Positions 13,156-15,314 of a DNA stretch of 15,314 nucleotides are shown here, in pieces (within the stretch, counting starts at the first letter, position 1; each line of letters starts with the position of its first letter). The notes beneath the pieces are model-generated. The model had not been told where the DNA came from. It was given only the letters and a program-made list of their open reading frames with translations, and made no database searches. The translations under genes were made by a program, and so were the position numbers. The DNA is from an uncultured Prevotellaceae bacterium (GTDB lineage Bacteria; Bacteroidota; Bacteroidia; Bacteroidales; Bacteroidaceae): NCBI GenBank assembly GCA_937877605.1, contig CALFJA010000068.1, forward strand, positions 1 through 15,314, written 5' to 3'.

Positions 13156-15314
13156 ATGCAAACAAAGTTCAAATTGAGCCTGATTGCTCTCTGTTTCTCA
13201 ACATTCGCATTTGCTCAGCAAGATGTCGAGACAACCATAGAGAGCCAAAGGGCAAATGTGGTGGACGAATCGGATTTCACATTTACCGAGGCACAGTTGG
13301 GCGAAGATGACGACATGTCACAGAACGTGACCATTCTCAACTACAGCACCAACCTGTACGCATCGGAAGTGGGATTCCAGTTTTCGCCCGTACGCTTTCG
13401 CTATCGTGCTTTCGGGCAGAAGTACAACGAAATCTACCTTAACGGTGCTCCCATGAACGACATGGAAACTGGCCAGTTCCGCTACTCGATGGTAGGCGGT
13501 CTGAACCAGCAGACCCGTAACGCAGACTTCTCGCTTCCGTTCGAATGCAACAGTTTCGCCATGCCCGGCATGGCAGGAAGCAACAACTACAACTTCCGCG
13601 CAGGCAGCATGGCGGCCGGACACCGTGCCACGGTGACCCTGGCCAACCGCAACTACACCCTCCGCGGCATGTACACCTATGCTTCCGGATTCAACGAAAA
13701 GGGCTGGGCCCTCGCTGCCAACCTGACCTACCGCTGGGCAAACAGAGGCTATGTGGAAGGAACATTCTACAACGCACTCTCCTACTACTTCGGTGTCCAG
13801 AAGCGTTGGGACAACGGCCATTCTCTCTCACTGAGCACCTGGGGCAACCCCACCGAGCGCGCATCGCAAGGCGCAGCCACAGACGAAGTGTACTGGCTGG
13901 CCAACAACCGCTACTACAACCCCTACTGGGGCTACCAGAACGGGCATGTACGCAACTCACGCGTCATCAACGACTTCGCACCATCGGCCATCGCCACATG
14001 GGACTGGGAAATTGACAACACCATGAAGCTCACCACATCGCTGTTCGCAAAATATAGTATGTACAGGAACACGCGCCTTGGCTACAACGGACCGGACAAC
14101 CCACAGCCTAACTACTGGAAGAACCTCCCCAGCAGCTACTACGATGTGTACGACCCGACCGACGCCGCCTACCGCACCGAAAGCGCACTGGCTGACTGGC
14201 AGTACGCCTACGACTACTGGACGGCACGCAAGGAAAACCGGCAGCTGAACTGGGATCGTCTCTACTATGCCAACAAACTGGCTGCACAGCAGGGAATAGA
14301 CGCTCCATACTACCTTGAGGCAAAGCACAACAACAACATGGTGACCAACCTCTCTTCCACCCTGACAAAACACTTCGGCGACAAGAGAGTGCTCCACGGA
14401 GGCGTTACCCTCGGACAAAGCATCGGACACCACTTCAAGACCGTGGCCGACCTGCTCGGAGCATCCTACATTCATAACATCAACACCTATGCCGTAGGCG
14501 AATACGATATTGCCGACCCAGCCGTACAGTACGACCTGAACACAGCAGGCCCCAACGGACTCGGACGAGTAATATACAAAGGCGACCGCTTCGGATACGA
14601 CTACGACATCCGCGTACAGAAAGCACTGCTCTGGACCAACTATGCATACACCTCCGGACGCTGGCATGTCACAGCATCGGCCAAACTCGGTGCCACACAG
14701 ATGAGCCGCAAGGGACACATGCGCAACGGACTCTTCGCAGAAAACTCCTACGGAAAGAGCGGCATTGCACGCTTCGGCGAAGGCGGTGCCAAGGGTAGCA
14801 TCACACTCGATGCCGGCAGAGGACATGCCTTCATGGTTGGTGCAGGCTACGAATGGCGCCCGCCAATGGCCAACACCGCGTTCGTTTCACCGGAAATGAA
14901 CAACGACTTCGTCAACAACCTCGGCGACGAACATGTGTTCAGCAGCGACTTCGGATACCAGTACAACGGCGCAGGCTTCCACCTCAACCTGAACGCATAC
15001 TACAGCCGCCTGGACCATGTGACCGAATGGCAGAACTTCTACTTCGACGATGCCAACTCGTTCACCTATGTGTCCATGACCGGCATCAACAAGGAATACT
15101 ACGGAGTGGAACTCGGCATGAACATCCGCCTCACCTCATTCCTCGACCTGAAGGCCCTGGGAACATGGGGCGACGCCAAGAACACCAACAATGCCAATGT
15201 ACGCTACCAACTCTCCAAGTCGAGAGAATACAAGGATGAAATCGTAATGAACAAAGGTATGCGCGAAGCCAGCACCCCGCTCACCGCAGCAAGCGCAGGA
15301 CTCAGCTACCACCA
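13156..15314 (+). CDS. TonB-dependent outer-membrane receptor, N-terminal 719 codons (cut by window edge)
   Basis: The frame is open from the ATG at 13156 to the right edge. Signal peptide MQTKFKLSLIALCFSTFAFA, then a short linker, then a plug-like domain that includes VGFQFSPVRFRYRAFGQKYN and YLNGAPMNDMETG (the plug segment with the family's typical NG-P-ND pattern). From about residue 150 onward there are alternating aromatic beta strands of a 22-strand barrel, with frequent NNRYYNPYWGYQNG-like loops. No SusC-type carboxypeptidase-regulatory domain precedes the plug, so it resembles stand-alone receptors rather than a glycan-utilisation SusC. Such proteins import a ligand across the outer membrane using TonB/ExbBD energy; the ligand is unknown. 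The C-terminal barrel strands and downstream genes are not in view. Confidence 0.85.
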   Translation, partial: MQTKFKLSLIALCFSTFAFAQQDVETTIESQRANVVDESDFTFTEAQLGEDDDMSQNVTILNYSTNLYASEVGFQFSPVRFRYRAFGQKYNEIYLNGAPMNDMETGQFRYSMVGGLNQQTRNADFSLPFECNSFAMPGMAGSNNYNFRAGSMAAGHRATVTLANRNYTLRGMYTYASGFNEKGWALAANLTYRWANRGYVEGTFYNALSYYFGVQKRWDNGHSLSLSTWGNPTERASQGAATDEVYWLANNRYYNPYWGYQNGHVRNSRVINDFAPSAIATWDWEIDNTMKLTTSLFAKYSMYRNTRLGYNGPDNPQPNYWKNLPSSYYDVYDPTDAAYRTESALADWQYAYDYWTARKENRQLNWDRLYYANKLAAQQGIDAPYYLEAKHNNNMVTNLSSTLTKHFGDKRVLHGGVTLGQSIGHHFKTVADLLGASYIHNINTYAVGEYDIADPAVQYDLNTAGPNGLGRVIYKGDRFGYDYDIRVQKALLWTNYAYTSGRWHVTASAKLGATQMSRKGHMRNGLFAENSYGKSGIARFGEGGAKGSITLDAGRGHAFMVGAGYEWRPPMANTAFVSPEMNNDFVNNLGDEHVFSSDFGYQYNGAGFHLNLNAYYSRLDHVTEWQNFYFDDANSFTYVSMTGINKEYYGVELGMNIRLTSFLDLKALGTWGDAKNTNNANVRYQLSKSREYKDEIVMNKGMREASTPLTAASAGLSYH

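Noticed and set aside
13957..14826. Minus-strand open frame of 289 codons
   Set aside because: Antisense to the TonB-dependent receptor, which reads through the whole region in frame.
1..15314. tRNA, rRNA, insertion sequence or phage genes
   Set aside because: I saw no cloverleaf, rRNA segment, transposase or integrase motif on either strand.

Overview
The window comes from a Bacteroidales chromosome (Bacteroides, Phocaeicola or Prevotella-like). Signs of this are promoters of the TAnnTTTG (-7) and TTTG (-33) type, a Bacteroidetes-type capsule assembly Wzi protein, a long TonB-dependent receptor, an exported endonuclease/exonuclease/phosphatase-fold protein and weak or absent Shine-Dalgarno sites. 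The species cannot be named from the sequence alone.

Positions 1-7681, minus strand: a surface-polysaccharide operon read right to left. It encodes Wzi (outer membrane), a small lipoprotein, a sugar aminotransferase of the DegT family, a WecA/MraY-type initiating sugar-phosphate transferase, a GT4-like glycosyltransferase, an FnlA/CapE-type UDP-GlcNAc 4,6-dehydratase/epimerase, a broken FnlB/FnlC remnant, and the start of a WbuB/WcaI-like glycosyltransferase that runs off the left edge. Spacing is tight (10-25 bp, one ATGA overlap) until the broken gene. The FnlA-FnlB-FnlC-WbuB order is the UDP-L-FucNAc module. Here a deletion has joined the first 75-80 codons of fnlB to the last third of fnlC in one frame, and a 1-nt insertion then cuts off the FnlC tail. 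L-FucNAc synthesis from this locus should therefore be lost unless another copy exists.

Positions 7682-10200: a repeat-rich divergent intergenic region, then two plus-strand genes. One is an exported 399-aa Gly/Ser/His/Asn-rich protein with an LTxxQ-like motif. The other is a six-helix HdeD/DUF308 membrane protein with a long acidic tail. Between them lie a pair of diverged tandem hairpins with a compensatory base change, and a strong intrinsic terminator whose right arm also holds the -33 element of the next promoter.

Positions 10206-12560, minus strand: an exported EEP-fold protein, an intrinsic terminator, a uracil-DNA-glycosylase-family protein and uridine kinase (udk). A bidirectional terminator separates udk from the convergent HdeD gene.

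Positions 12561-15314: about 600 bp of non-coding DNA with a degenerate 22-nt periodic repeat, then the first 719 codons of a TonB-dependent receptor on the plus strand, cut by the right edge.
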